The notes: generated by a model not told the origin, from the letters alone. Shown: positions 16,152-28,506, counted from the stretch's first letter. The stretch is 64,000 bases of DNA from CATQHW01 sp965243545 (GCA_965243545.1 OZ251573.1:3534001-3598000); one strand, 5' to 3'. Numbers and translations are program-made.

Positions 16152-16912
16152 CACTCCCGCATACGGAATCCCACGCCGCGCACCGTCTCCAGCCGCCACG
16201 CCTCTTCGCCGAGCTTCTTGCGCAGAGAGGCGATGATGACGTCGACCGACCGGTCGGTCACCGGATAGTCGGCGCCGTGCACGCCGGTGACGATGCGGGA
16301 CCGGGACGACACCCAGCCGGCCCGCTCGGTCAGGAACCGCAACGTCCGAAACTCGGTGGCGGTGAGCCGTAGCGGCCGGCCGTCCACGGTCGCCTCGTGG
16401 CGTTGCGGGTCGACGCGGATCGGGCCGGCGACCGCCTCCGCCGGCTCGCCGCCGGCGTCGTCGGCCGGGTCGTCCGCGTCGTCGGCGCCGCCGAACGGTT
16501 CGCCGCGCCGCAGCAGCGCGCGCGCGCGCGCCACCAGCACGCGCGGGCTGAACGGCTTGGTGACGTAGTCGTCGGCGCCGATCTCCAGGCCGGCGATCAC
16601 GTCCTCCTCCTCGCCGCGCGCCGACACGATCAGGATCGGGATGGCGCGGGTCTGCGCGTCGTCCTTGAGCCGCCGGCAGACGGTGAGTCCGTCGATCCCC
16701 GGCAGCGCCAGGTCGAGCACGATCAGCTCGGTCGGCTCGCGGACCACCGAGTGCAGTCCCTCCTCACCGGAGGTGACCCGCCGCGGCTCGAAGCCGGCGC
16801 CGCTCAGATTGAAGTCGATCAGTTTGGCGATGGCGCGGTCATCTTCGATGATCAGCGCGTGCGGCAGCCGGCCCCGTTTGCTCCGCTTCTTCGCGCCGCC
16901 CCGCTTCTTCAT
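16151..16912 (-). CDS. phoB: PhoB/OmpR-family response regulator
   Basis: 253 residues. The receiver domain has the acidic pocket IIEDD, the phospho-acceptor Asp in VLDLALPGIDG, the conserved Ser in LIVSARG and Lys in VTKPFSP. A linker rich in Asp/Ala/Gly (residues ~140-165) leads to an OmpR-type winged helix (LTATEFRTLRFL, DRSVDVIIASLRKKLG, LETVRGVGFRM). It is transcribed first in the pair with the kinase. A very basic N-terminal extension (MKKRGGAKKRSKRGR) precedes the receiver domain. Confidence 0.9.
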   Translation of the reverse strand: MKKRGGAKKRSKRGRLPHALIIEDDRAIAKLIDFNLSGAGFEPRRVTSGEEGLHSVVREPTELIVLDLALPGIDGLTVCRRLKDDAQTRAIPILIVSARGEEEDVIAGLEIGADDYVTKPFSPRVLVARARALLRRGEPFGGADDADDPADDAGGEPAEAVAGPIRVDPQRHEATVDGRPLRLTATEFRTLRFLTERAGWVSSRSRIVTGVHGADYPVTDRSVDVIIASLRKKLGEEAWRLETVRGVGFRMRE

Positions 16913-16921
16913 GCCGCTTCG

Positions 16922-18148
16922 TTACGCCAGCTCGTACATGCGGATGAACGCGCGCGGCAACGTCCAGCACAGCAGCCGCACCAGACGGGCGGCGGCAAGG
17001 GTGATCAGCCGGTGCGAACGGCCCGGCCGGGACGCCGCCGCCCGCTGCAGGATGGCGGCCAGCCGTTCGTGCTCGGCGCCGCCGAAGCGCGCGGCGACGT
17101 CCCGCGCGCCGCGCTCGGCGACCCGCGCAGCCTGCGCCGGGCGCGCCAGCGCGTGATGCACCCGGCGCACGTACTCCGCCCGGCCGGCGGCCAGATAGCC
17201 GCCGACCGCGCCGTCGACGATCTGCGCCGACACGCCGGCGGCGTCGGCCAGCGCCACGATCGGCAGCCGGCACAGCTTGCCTTCCGTGATCACCAGCCCG
17301 AAGGTGTCGCCAAGGCTGGCGTACAGCATCAGGTCCGCCTCCACCATCTCGCGCAGCATCCGCCCGTGGCTCACCGCGCCGAGCAGGCGCACGCGGCCGG
17401 CGGCGCGCACCGAACGGCGCACCCACTCGGTGAGCGGCCCCGGTCCGGCCAGCCGCCATTCGGCGCGCGGGTAGCGGTCGGCCAGCTCCTCGTTCCAGAT
17501 CGACACCAGCAGCTCGACGTTCTTTTCCGCGGACAGCCGTCCCGGCGTGAGCAGGCGGACCGCCGCGCCGGCGGCCGGGCGCGGACGGGTGCGCGCCGGC
17601 GGCGTGACGCGTAGGGGCAACCGGTTCTCCACCACCCGTTCGGGCCGCACACGCAGGACCTCCACCAAGTAGCGGCGCATCTTCTCACAGACGATGCTGA
17701 GGAGCACGCGGTGCATGCGCCGCTGCGTCATGCCGAGCAGCCGGGTGAGCATGAAGCGGATCGCCGCCTGCGCCGCCGGCCCCGAGCCCGGCGGATAGGC
17801 GTAGACCATGTAGTCCGGCGCGTAGGTGGTGAAGCGGTTGACCATCGGCACGCCGAAGCGCGCCGACAGGTAGAGCAGAAAGAACAACCCTTGCGGGGCC
17901 ACGCAGTGCCCGTAGGCGACGTCGAACCGGTGTCCGCGCAGCCGCCGCGCCAGCCGGCGCGGGTCGGCGTCGAACACGCGGTAGAAGTCGCGGTAGGCGG
18001 CCAGCTTGTAGGTGCGCGTGTACGCGGTGTTGGTGGAGACCACCACCACCGTGTCGCCCCGCGCCCGGAAGAACGCCAGCTCGGACTCGACGCTGCGGCT
18101 GACGCCGTCGATCAGACCGTACGAGTCGCTGACGAGCAGTATGCGCAC
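16922..18148 (-). CDS. GT4-family glycosyltransferase
   Basis: 408 residues from a GTG start. GT-B fold: the N-terminal ILLVSDSYGLIDGVSRSV is the acceptor-side Gly-rich loop region of GT4 enzymes. In the C-terminal half, LLTPGRLSAEKNVELLVSIW and DTFGLVITEGKLCRLPIVA contain the donor-binding Glu. The best parallels by pattern are diacylglycerol or mannosyl-type transferases (GVSRSV, NRFTTYAPDYM). A C-terminal hydrophobic/basic helix may attach it to the membrane. It follows htpG by one base, so it is probably co-transcribed. Acceptor and donor are unknown. Confidence 0.78.
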   Translation of the reverse strand: MRILLVSDSYGLIDGVSRSVESELAFFRARGDTVVVVSTNTAYTRTYKLAAYRDFYRVFDADPRRLARRLRGHRFDVAYGHCVAPQGLFFLLYLSARFGVPMVNRFTTYAPDYMVYAYPPGSGPAAQAAIRFMLTRLLGMTQRRMHRVLLSIVCEKMRRYLVEVLRVRPERVVENRLPLRVTPPARTRPRPAAGAAVRLLTPGRLSAEKNVELLVSIWNEELADRYPRAEWRLAGPGPLTEWVRRSVRAAGRVRLLGAVSHGRMLREMVEADLMLYASLGDTFGLVITEGKLCRLPIVALADAAGVSAQIVDGAVGGYLAAGRAEYVRRVHHALARPAQAARVAERGARDVAARFGGAEHERLAAILQRAAASRPGRSHRLITLAAARLVRLLCWTLPRAFIRMYELA

Positions 18149-18149
18149 G

Positions 18150-20051
<1,902 letters not shown>

Positions 20052-20075
20052 CGGTCGATAAGGTAGTACCGCGGC

Positions 20076-21107
20076 TCAAGCGCCGGCCAGTGCGGCGGCC
20101 GCCTCGGCGAACCGCAGGCCCATGGCCGCGCGCACCCGCGCCATCGTCTCCCGCGCTTCGCGCCTCATGCGGGTGTTGCCGGCGTCGATGATCTCCTCCA
20201 CCCGGCGCGGATCGGCCGCGTACGCCGCGCGGCGCTCCCGGATCGGCTCCAGGAACCGGTTGAGCGCCGCCGCCAGCTTGCGCTTCACCTCGACGTCGCC
20301 CACCGCGCCGCGGCGGTAGCGGTCCTTGAGGTCGGCGACCTCGGCCGCGTCGGGGTTGAAGGCGTCGTGGTACTGAAAGACCGGGTTGCCCTCCACCGTG
20401 CCGGGTATGTCGGCCCGCACCCGCTTGGGGTCGGTGTACATGCCCATCACGCGGCGCTGCACGGTGGCCGGGTCGTCGGCCAGGTAGATGGTGTTGTCCA
20501 GGCTCTTGCTCATCTTGCCCTGCCCGTCGGTGCCGAGCAGCGACGGCACGTCGCCGAGCAGCGTGCCGGGCTCCGGGAAGACCGGTCCGTACAGCTTGTT
20601 GAAGCGGCGGCAGAGCTCGCGGGTCACCTCCAGGTGCGACTCGTTGTCCTTGCCGACCGGCACCAAGTGGGCGCGCGGCAGCAGGATGTCGGCGGCCTGC
20701 AGCACGGCGTAGCCGAGCAGGCCGAACGGCAGGGCGTCCAGATGCTCGTTCTGCGCCATCTCCTTGACCGTCGGCACGCGCTCCAGGCGCGGCACGGTCA
20801 CCAGCATGCCGAGCAGCGTGCTGAGCTCGAAGGTCTCCGGGATCGCGCTCTGCACGAAGATGGTCGAACGCTCCGGGTCTATGCCGACCGCCAGGTAGTC
20901 GAGCACCACCTGCCGGATGTTGTCTTGGAGCGCGTCCAGGTGGCGCTTTTCCGGGCGCGTGGTCATGGTGTGCACGTCGGCGACGATGAAGAAGCAGTCG
21001 TAGTCGTCCTGCAGCTGCAAGCGGTTGCTCAGGCTGCCGACGTAGTGGCCGACGTGCAGCGGGCCGGTCGGCCGGTCGCCGGTGAGGATGCGCTTCCTGG
21101 CTACCAT
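20076..21107 (-). CDS. trpS: Tryptophanyl-tRNA synthetase
   Basis: 343 residues from the ATG at 21107 (a TTG lies one codon upstream). Class I synthetase motifs are intact: the HIGH-type motif in GPLHVGHYVGS (residues 15-25) and KMSKS in GKMSKSLDN near 200. Tryptophan-binding and specificity segments such as VPVGKDNESHLEVTREL are also present. It charges tRNA-Trp. It is followed by htpG on the same strand. No second trpS or tryptophan operon genes are in the window. Confidence 0.96.
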   Translation of the reverse strand: MVARKRILTGDRPTGPLHVGHYVGSLSNRLQLQDDYDCFFIVADVHTMTTRPEKRHLDALQDNIRQVVLDYLAVGIDPERSTIFVQSAIPETFELSTLLGMLVTVPRLERVPTVKEMAQNEHLDALPFGLLGYAVLQAADILLPRAHLVPVGKDNESHLEVTRELCRRFNKLYGPVFPEPGTLLGDVPSLLGTDGQGKMSKSLDNTIYLADDPATVQRRVMGMYTDPKRVRADIPGTVEGNPVFQYHDAFNPDAAEVADLKDRYRRGAVGDVEVKRKLAAALNRFLEPIRERRAAYAADPRRVEEIIDAGNTRMRREARETMARVRAAMGLRFAEAAAALAGA

Positions 21108-21217
21108 CAAGGCGCACCGTAGAGGCGCGGCGCGGTTCGGGTCAACACCGCCCGGCGCGGCGCGCTTGAGCCGGGCGCCCGGTGTGTGGAACGCTCGGGG
21201 CCGGCCGGCCGCATCCC

Positions 21218-22915
21218 ATGACCTTCAACACCGCCAACACCACCTTTCGCCAGTTGATGGGCAACGGCTTGAGCTATTGCGTGCCGCGCTTCCAGCGCGA
21301 CTACTCGTGGGGACCGGACGAGTGGGACGACCTGTGGCAGGACATCGCCGCGCTGTTCCGGGAGGGCGCCGAACCGGCCCACTACCTCGGTTTCCTGGTG
21401 CTGCAATCGACCGACAACCGCTCGTTCGACATCATCGACGGACAGCAGCGCATGACGACGCTCAGCCTGCTGATGCTGGCCGCCGTCGCGCGCCTGACCG
21501 AGCTGGCCGCGCCGGGTAACCGGGAAGACCCGGAGCTGCGCCGGGCCGCGCAGCTGCGGACGAACTACCTCGGCTACCTCGACCCGGTGAGCCTGGTCCC
21601 GCGCGCCAAGCTTACGCTCAACCGCCATGACGACGGCTTCTATCGGGACTACCTGCTGCCGCTGCAGCGCCTGCCGCAACGGGGCCTGCACGCATCCGAA
21701 CACCTGCTGCGCAGTGCGTTTCTGTGGTTCAAGTCCCGGCTCGGCGAACGGCCGGGAGCCGACGGCCGGGCGGTGGCCGGCTTCGTCGACACCGCGGTCG
21801 ACAAGCTGTTCTTCACGGTGATCACGGTCACGGACCAACTGAACGCGTTCGGAGTCTTCGAGACGCTCAATGCGCGCGGGGTGCGCCTGTCGTCCACCGA
21901 CCTGCTGAAGAACTACCTGTTCTCCGTGGTCTCACGCGGCGGCTGCCGCGATGCCGACGTCACGGCGTTGGAGAGCCGCTGGGAAGCGATCGTCGGACGC
22001 CTTGGCAGCGAGGGGTTTCCCGAGTTCCTGCGCGTGTTCTGGAACAGCCGCAACCGGCTGGTGCGCAAAGCCGACCTGTTCAAGACGATCCGCGGCAGGA
22101 TCGGCGACCGGTCGGGAGCGTTCGCCCTGATCCGCGAACTCGACCGCAACGCGCGGACGTACGCGGCGTTGCGCAGCCCGCACGATCCCCTGTGGTCGAA
22201 GGAGGAGCGCGACAGTCTGTCCTGGCTGCGGATGTTCGACGCCCGCCAACCGCTGGCGTTGCTGCTGGCGGCGTTCGAGCGGATGGGCGACGACGACCGC
22301 GCCGGATTCAGCCGGCTGCTGCGCGCGGTCGCCGTCGTGTCGTTTCGGTACAACGTGATCTGCGGCCGGCAGAGCAACCGGCAGGAGCGGGAGTACAACC
22401 GCATAGCCTGCGCGCTGGCGAATGACCGGATCGACGGCGCCGCCGGCGCGGTCCGGGAGCTGCGGAGCGTCTATCCGGACGACGGCGAGCTCCGGGCGGC
22501 GTTCGCCGACAAGGAGCTGCGCACCACAGGCAGCCGCGATCGGCGGGTGGCGCGGTTCGTGCTGTTCCGGCTGGAGCGGCGCGTGTCGGGCCAGGACTTC
22601 GACTTCGAGAGCGCGCAGTACGACGTCGAGCACGTGCTGCCGGAACGTCCCGGCGGCGGCTGGGATCAGTTCGATGACCGGCAGCGCGCGGCCTTCACCT
22701 ATCGGCTCGGCAACCTCACGCTGCTGTCGTCGAGCGCCAACCGCGGCGTGGGCAACGCCGGGTTCGCCGAAAAACGGACCGTATACGGGACCAGCCGATT
22801 CGCCATCACGCGCAAGATCGCGGACGATTACGATGCCTGGACGGTCGACAAGATCGCCGCGCGGCAGCGCTGGATGGCGCGGCAGGCGACCAGCGTATGG
22901 CGCATCGATTTCTGA
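21218..22915 (+). CDS. DUF262/DUF1524 protein, GmrSD-like nuclease
   Basis: 565 residues. The N-terminal DUF262 (ParB-like NTPase fold) has the signature IIDGQQRMTTL (residues ~72-82), with FQRDYSW near 25. The C-terminal DUF1524 has the His-Me-type nuclease pattern YDVEHVLPE near residue 470, followed by RLGNLTLLSSSANRG. Proteins with both domains form the GmrSD and SspE-like family, which restrict modified phage DNA in an NTP-regulated way. It stands alone between trpS and urease, without a modification gene, consistent with a type IV-like modification-dependent enzyme. That it defends against phage is inferred from the family. Confidence 0.87.
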   Translation: MTFNTANTTFRQLMGNGLSYCVPRFQRDYSWGPDEWDDLWQDIAALFREGAEPAHYLGFLVLQSTDNRSFDIIDGQQRMTTLSLLMLAAVARLTELAAPGNREDPELRRAAQLRTNYLGYLDPVSLVPRAKLTLNRHDDGFYRDYLLPLQRLPQRGLHASEHLLRSAFLWFKSRLGERPGADGRAVAGFVDTAVDKLFFTVITVTDQLNAFGVFETLNARGVRLSSTDLLKNYLFSVVSRGGCRDADVTALESRWEAIVGRLGSEGFPEFLRVFWNSRNRLVRKADLFKTIRGRIGDRSGAFALIRELDRNARTYAALRSPHDPLWSKEERDSLSWLRMFDARQPLALLLAAFERMGDDDRAGFSRLLRAVAVVSFRYNVICGRQSNRQEREYNRIACALANDRIDGAAGAVRELRSVYPDDGELRAAFADKELRTTGSRDRRVARFVLFRLERRVSGQDFDFESAQYDVEHVLPERPGGGWDQFDDRQRAAFTYRLGNLTLLSSSANRGVGNAGFAEKRTVYGTSRFAITRKIADDYDAWTVDKIAARQRWMARQATSVWRIDF

Positions 22916-22951
22916 GCGGCGCAGGCGCCGCCGGGCACTTCAGGAGAGCCG

Positions 22952-23251
22952 ATGTTCACACCGCATGAACGGGAGAAGCTGCTGCTGGCGGTAGCCGGCA
23001 TGGTGGCGCGCGACCGCCTGCAACGGGGCGTCAAGCTCAACCACCCGGAGGCGACCGCCATCATAGCCACTCAGATCATGGAATGGGCGCGAGAGGGCCG
23101 GTCGCTGACCGACATCGTCGAGCGGGGCGGCGCCATCCTGTCCGCGCGGCAGGTGATGAGCGGCGTGCCGGCCATGATCCCGAGCGTGCAGGTCGAGGCG
23201 ACCTTTCCGGACGGGACCAAGCTGGTGACCGTGCACCATCCGATCCAGTGA
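22952..23251 (+). CDS. ureA: Urease subunit gamma
   Basis: 99 residues. It begins FTPHEREKLLLAVAGMVAR, and the rest (KLNHPEATAIIATQIMEWAREG, VMSGVPAMIPSVQVEATFPDGTKLVTVHHPI) is diagnostic for UreA. A good ribosome site (CAGGAG) precedes the ATG. Gamma is the small subunit of the urease trimer. It overlaps ureB by one base (TGATG), and ureA-ureB-ureC-ureF-ureG-ureD form one operon. Confidence 0.98.
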   Translation: MFTPHEREKLLLAVAGMVARDRLQRGVKLNHPEATAIIATQIMEWAREGRSLTDIVERGGAILSARQVMSGVPAMIPSVQVEATFPDGTKLVTVHHPIQ

Positions 23252-23650
23252 TGGGCCATCCGGTGAGCGCGCCGGCGGGGACGCCGGACGGCTGGGCGCC
23301 GGGGCAGACCTGGATCGCGCGCGACTCCTGGCGCAGCCTGCCTGAACGGCCGGTGGTGCGGATCGACGTGGCCAACACCGGCGACCGCCCGATCCAGGTC
23401 GGCAGTCACTTCCATTTCTTCGAGGTGAACCGCGCCCTGCGGTTCGACCGCCGGCGGGCGTGGGGCATGAAGCTGGCCATCCCCGCCGGCACGGCGGTCC
23501 GCTTCGAGCCCGGGCAGCGCCACCGGGTCGTTCTGGCGCCGTTCGGCGGCGAACGGGTCTGCCACGGCCTCAACGGGCTGGCCAACGGCCGGCTGGACGA
23601 CGACTCGGTGCGCGCCGCCGCGCTCGCCGCGGCGCGCGAAGGAGGGTTCC

Positions 23651-23661
<11 letters not shown>
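23251..23661 (+). CDS. ureB: Urease subunit beta
   Basis: 136 residues. The core VVRIDVANTGDRPIQVGSHFHFFEVNRAL and IPAGTAVRFEPGQRH is the signature of UreB. The N-terminus is somewhat extended with Pro/Ala/Gly-rich residues. The C-terminus lies in an alanine-rich tail overlapping the ureC start by 11 bases. The subunit builds the trimeric apoenzyme scaffold. Confidence 0.97.
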
Positions 23662-25384
<1,723 letters not shown>

Positions 25385-25407
25385 GCGCCGCCCGGCCGGG
25401 CTTCCTG

Positions 25408-26151
25408 ATGGATGACGCGGCCGGCGGCGAGGTGCTGGAGCAGGCGCGGCTGCTGCTGCTGGCCGACAGCGGCTTTCCGACCGGCGCGTTTGCGCACTCC
25501 TGGGGGCTGGAGTGGGCGGTGCGCGCCGGGCAGGTGACCGACGCCGCCGGCTTGGCCGGCTGGGTGCGCGATGCGCTCCGCTACGGGGTCGCGCCGCTGG
25601 CCGGCCGGGCGGTGGCGCGCGCCGCCGGGGCGGCCGGGGCGGCCCGGGTGACCACGGCGGAGGGGGAGTCGGCGGCGCGTGCGCTGATCCGCCTCAGCGA
25701 CGAGGTGGCGAGCTTCCAGCCGTCGCGGGACGCGCGGGCGGCCGGCGGCCAGCTCGGCCGGTCGCTGCTCCGCGCCGCCGTCGACGCGCTGCCCGTCCTG
25801 CCGCGCCACCCGGCGTACGCTGCCGTGACCGGGGCGGCCGCCGGCCGCGGCGACCGGCTCCAGCACCCGGTGGCGTGGGGATTCCTGGGCGGAGCGCTCG
25901 GCATCGGCACCGAGGCGCTCCTGCAGGCGTTCCTGTTGGGAACGGTGCGCCAGTGGGCGCAGGTGGCGGTGCGCGCCATCCCCATCGGCCAGTCGGACGC
26001 GCTGGCCGTCACCGGCGCGTTGCTCGCCGACGTGGTCGCCTTGGCGCACGGCATCGGCCGGCGCGCGCGCCCGTTGGCCAGCGCCGCGCCCGGTTGGGAT
26101 GTTGCCGTGCTCGGCCACGGCGAGTTGGCCGCGCGCTACTTCCGCAGCTGA
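25408..26151 (+). CDS. ureF: Urease accessory protein UreF
   Basis: 247 residues. The N-terminus LLLLADSGFPTGAFAHSWGLEWAV is the UreF hallmark, and the C-terminal IPIGQSDALAVTGALL fits too. UreF joins UreD and UreG on the apo-urease to gate GTP-dependent nickel insertion. It follows ureC after 23 bases. Two Ala/Gly-rich linkers lie near residues 65-90. Confidence 0.95.
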   Translation: MDDAAGGEVLEQARLLLLADSGFPTGAFAHSWGLEWAVRAGQVTDAAGLAGWVRDALRYGVAPLAGRAVARAAGAAGAARVTTAEGESAARALIRLSDEVASFQPSRDARAAGGQLGRSLLRAAVDALPVLPRHPAYAAVTGAAAGRGDRLQHPVAWGFLGGALGIGTEALLQAFLLGTVRQWAQVAVRAIPIGQSDALAVTGALLADVVALAHGIGRRARPLASAAPGWDVAVLGHGELAARYFRS

Positions 26152-26201
26152 TCCGCGGCGCTCCCGGCGCCATGTGGTACAACCTCGGCCAGGAACGGCG
26201 G

Positions 26202-26912
26202 ATGGAACAAGAACACGGAACAGGCGCCCGGCCGGTGCGGTTCGGAATCGGCGGCCCGGTCGGTTCCGGCAAGAGCCACCTGCTGCTCCGCCTGTGCCAG
26301 CGGCTCGGCGGCGAGCATTCGATCATCGCCATCACCAACGACATCTACTCGCGGGAGGACGAGCGGTTCCTGATCCGCGCCGGCGCGCTGGCCGCCGGCC
26401 GCATAGTCGGGGTCGAGACCGGCGGCTGCCCGCACGCCGCGATCCGCGACGACATCTCCGTCAACGCCGACGCCCTGGCGCGGTTGCAGGACCGCTTCGG
26501 CGACGCCGGCGTGGCCTTCATCGAGAGCGGCGGCGACAACTTGGCCGCCAGCTTCAGCCCCGACCTGGTCGACTACCAGCTCTACGTGATCGATGTGGCG
26601 CAGGGCGGCGACATACCGCGCAAGGGCGGCCTCGGCATCTCGCGCAGCGACCTGCTGGTGGTCAACAAGGTCGACCTGGCCCCGTACGTCGGCGTCGACC
26701 TGGAGCGGATGGCGGACGACGTGCGGGCCGCGCGCGGGGACCTGCCGTTCGTGATGACCAACCTCAGGACCGGTTCCGGCGTGGAGGACGTCGCCGCCTG
26801 GGTGACGGCCGCGCTCGGCGCCCCCCGGCGCGGCCGGCCGGCCTGGGGGGCCGGCGGGCATCACTATCACCACGATCACGACGGCCGGCATGTTCATGCC
26901 CGGCACGTTTGA
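26202..26912 (+). CDS. ureG: Urease accessory GTPase UreG with C-terminal His tail
   Basis: 236 residues from ATG 26202, which has an AGGAACGG ribosome site; an in-frame ATG at 26172 is possible. The P-loop GGPVGSGKS is followed by TNDIYSREDE, the CPH metal motif in GVETGGCPHAAIRDD, FIESGGDNLAASFSP and the G4 motif NKVDL. UreG couples GTP hydrolysis to nickel delivery. The last ~18 residues form a His-rich tail (HHYHHDHDGRHVHARHV). UreG usually carries His stretches at the N-terminus, if at all, and UreE normally provides the nickel store. No ureE is found in this cluster, so the tail may replace it (inference). Confidence 0.95.
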   Translation: MEQEHGTGARPVRFGIGGPVGSGKSHLLLRLCQRLGGEHSIIAITNDIYSREDERFLIRAGALAAGRIVGVETGGCPHAAIRDDISVNADALARLQDRFGDAGVAFIESGGDNLAASFSPDLVDYQLYVIDVAQGGDIPRKGGLGISRSDLLVVNKVDLAPYVGVDLERMADDVRAARGDLPFVMTNLRTGSGVEDVAAWVTAALGAPRRGRPAWGAGGHHYHHDHDGRHVHARHV

Positions 26913-27694
26913 CGCCCGGCACGGCCATCCCGACCATCGCCGCGCGTCCGGCGCCCGATAACGGACGGCGCGGCGCGTTACGGCTCACCGCGGCCGGCCG
27001 CCGCTGGCGGACCCGGTGCCGCGCGCCGCTGTTCGTCAACGTGCTGCCGGCCGCCGGCGGCCTGCTGGCCATGCCGGTCGATCAGGGCGGCGGTCTGCGC
27101 AACGGCGAGCGCCACCTGCAGCGGATCGAGCTCGACGGCGGCGCGGCGGCGACCTGGGCGCCGCCGGCCGGTACGCTGTGTCTGCCGGGAGCGGCAGGCG
27201 CTCCCGCCCATCTGCAGCTCGCCGCCCGCGTGCGCGGCGCCAGCTACCTGCGGCTGGCGGGCCGGCCGCTGATCCCGTTCGCCGGCGCTGCGGTGATCCA
27301 GTCGACGGTGGTGAGCGTCGCCGCCGGCGCCGGCTGCCTGCTGCTGGAGTGCGGCTGTCCCGGACGCACGCAGATGGGCGAAGCGTGGGCGTTCGGGTCG
27401 CTCGCCTACCATCTGACCGTGGTCCGCGACGGCGCCGTGCTCTACCGGGAGCGCTACCGCCTCTGCCCGCCGGCGGTACCGTCCGGACCGAGCGGGTTCT
27501 TCGGCAGCCTGGGATGGGCGACCTGCGTCGCCGTGGGCGCCCGCGCCGTGGCGGAGCTCGACGCGTTGCGTCCCGCGCTCACCGGCGCCGGCGTGGTGAG
27601 CGCGCACGGGCGCATCGCCGACGACGCGGCGGTGGCGCGCGTCCTGGACCGCGACGGCGCCCTCATCACCCGCCTTGCCGACTTGACCGGTTGA
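26909..27694 (+). CDS. ureD: Urease accessory protein UreD-like, TTG start
   Basis: 261 residues. It is divergent, but the pattern of UreD/UreH can be followed: VNVLPAAGGLL, a beta-rich core (IPFAGAAVIQSTVVSVAAGAG), LLLECGCPGRTQMGEAWAFG and LTVVRDGAVLYRERYRL. UreD binds the apo-urease and forms the tunnel through which nickel passes from UreG. The start is inferred as TTG 26909, which overlaps the ureG stop in the TTGA arrangement; no ATG or GTG fits the N-terminus better. It completes the accessory set except ureE. The name rests on partial motif similarity plus position. Confidence 0.72.
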   Translation: MTPGTAIPTIAARPAPDNGRRGALRLTAAGRRWRTRCRAPLFVNVLPAAGGLLAMPVDQGGGLRNGERHLQRIELDGGAAATWAPPAGTLCLPGAAGAPAHLQLAARVRGASYLRLAGRPLIPFAGAAVIQSTVVSVAAGAGCLLLECGCPGRTQMGEAWAFGSLAYHLTVVRDGAVLYRERYRLCPPAVPSGPSGFFGSLGWATCVAVGARAVAELDALRPALTGAGVVSAHGRIADDAAVARVLDRDGALITRLADLTG

Positions 27695-27718
27695 CGGGTG
27701 GTTGTACACTGCTATACG
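27683..27718 (+). promoter_or_regulatory. promoter candidates for the HicB-like gene
   Basis: Two overlapping possibilities: TTGACC (27683) with TACACT (27705) at a 16-base spacing, and TTGACG (27691) with TATACG (27713) at a 16-base spacing. Both lie over the 3' end of ureD, so the toxin-antitoxin pair may be transcribed on its own. A purine-rich ribosome site (AAGGAAGAG) precedes the ATG. Confidence 0.5.
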
Positions 27719-27742
27719 CACAAGAAGAAAAGGAAGAGAAAC

Positions 27743-28252
27743 ATGGAAGATGCGATGCTGCCCAACTGGGATCCACCCGGAGAGGCATGGCCGTTGACGT
27801 TCAGCTACGCGAACGTGGTCGATGCCGAATCGTTCCGGGCGGCGGTAGAGATCAAGGGCGCCCTGGTCGCCACCATCGACCCGGCGGACGGAAGCTGCTG
27901 GCTCGACGGCGTGTACCCGGGAGGCGCAGCCGCCGGCGGCGCAAGCCTTGAAGATGCGCACGCCAACTTCCGGGAGTTCCTGACCGGGATCATCGAGGAC
28001 ATGGCCGCGGACTGCGGCGAGTTCGGGGCATTCCGGGACTGGTTGCGCACGTTCGTCAAGAGCACCGACCAGGCCACTCTCGATAGCTGGAACGCCGGCG
28101 TGCGGAAGGTTCGCAGCAACGCACCCGGGGCGCCGGACATCGAGCGGTGTGACTCCGAAGGATGGTCCCCCCACGTAAGCGTCCGCGTAGTCTCCGGCGC
28201 CGACTCCGTGAACCGGATCGACCAACCGCATTCGACTCAGATAGCGGCCTGA
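27743..28252 (+). CDS. HicB-like antitoxin, long form
   Basis: 169 residues. A HicB-type partial RNase H-like fold is suggested by GALVATIDPADGSCWLDGVYPGG followed by AAGGASLEDAHANFREFLTGI, corresponding to the EGxYxxxxPGxxxxGxTxxEAxxNxxE pattern of HicB. The C-terminal ~70 residues have no match I can name and make this longer than typical HicB (~130 residues). The stop is followed at once by the small HicA-like gene. Composition is less GC-rich than the urease genes, which fits acquisition by transfer. Confidence 0.6.
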   Translation: MEDAMLPNWDPPGEAWPLTFSYANVVDAESFRAAVEIKGALVATIDPADGSCWLDGVYPGGAAAGGASLEDAHANFREFLTGIIEDMAADCGEFGAFRDWLRTFVKSTDQATLDSWNAGVRKVRSNAPGAPDIERCDSEGWSPHVSVRVVSGADSVNRIDQPHSTQIAA

Positions 28253-28263
28253 TTTCCCGGCCT

Positions 28264-28497
28264 ATGCAGGTCGTTTTCAGGAAGGTCGTGGCCGTCCTCG
28301 AGAAGTGCGCCCCCGGCTACAAGTTGAAGCGACTGCCTCATTTCATCGCCGTCTTGTACGACAACAAGACGGCGTACCTTCCGAAAGGCGGCCACGGCAG
28401 GACCGGGAATCATCAGATCGAAGTCGGTCACGTCCGCAAGATGGCCAGGACGCTCGGCATCGTCGAGTGCGCCCAAGCCTACGTGCGCCTGCGCTGA
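28264..28497 (+). CDS. HicA-like toxin
   Basis: 77 residues. The fold is suggested by VFRKVVAVLEKCAPGYKLKRLPHF, a small double-stranded RNA-binding-like protein with the catalytic-type His (PHF), a Lys/Gly segment KGGHGRTG and the terminal helix GHVRKMARTLGI, which matches the end of HicA. HicA proteins degrade mRNA. It follows the antitoxin-like gene by 11 bases. Gene order is antitoxin first, the reverse of the classical hicA-hicB order. Assignment is by pattern only. Confidence 0.55.
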   Translation: MQVVFRKVVAVLEKCAPGYKLKRLPHFIAVLYDNKTAYLPKGGHGRTGNHQIEVGHVRKMARTLGIVECAQAYVRLR

Positions 28498-28506
28498 TCG
28501 ACTACG

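Noticed and set aside
27016..27951. Open frame of ~310 codons in a second plus frame across ureD
   Set aside because: It has no recognisable domain. The frame with UreD-like motifs and the coupled TTG start was preferred.
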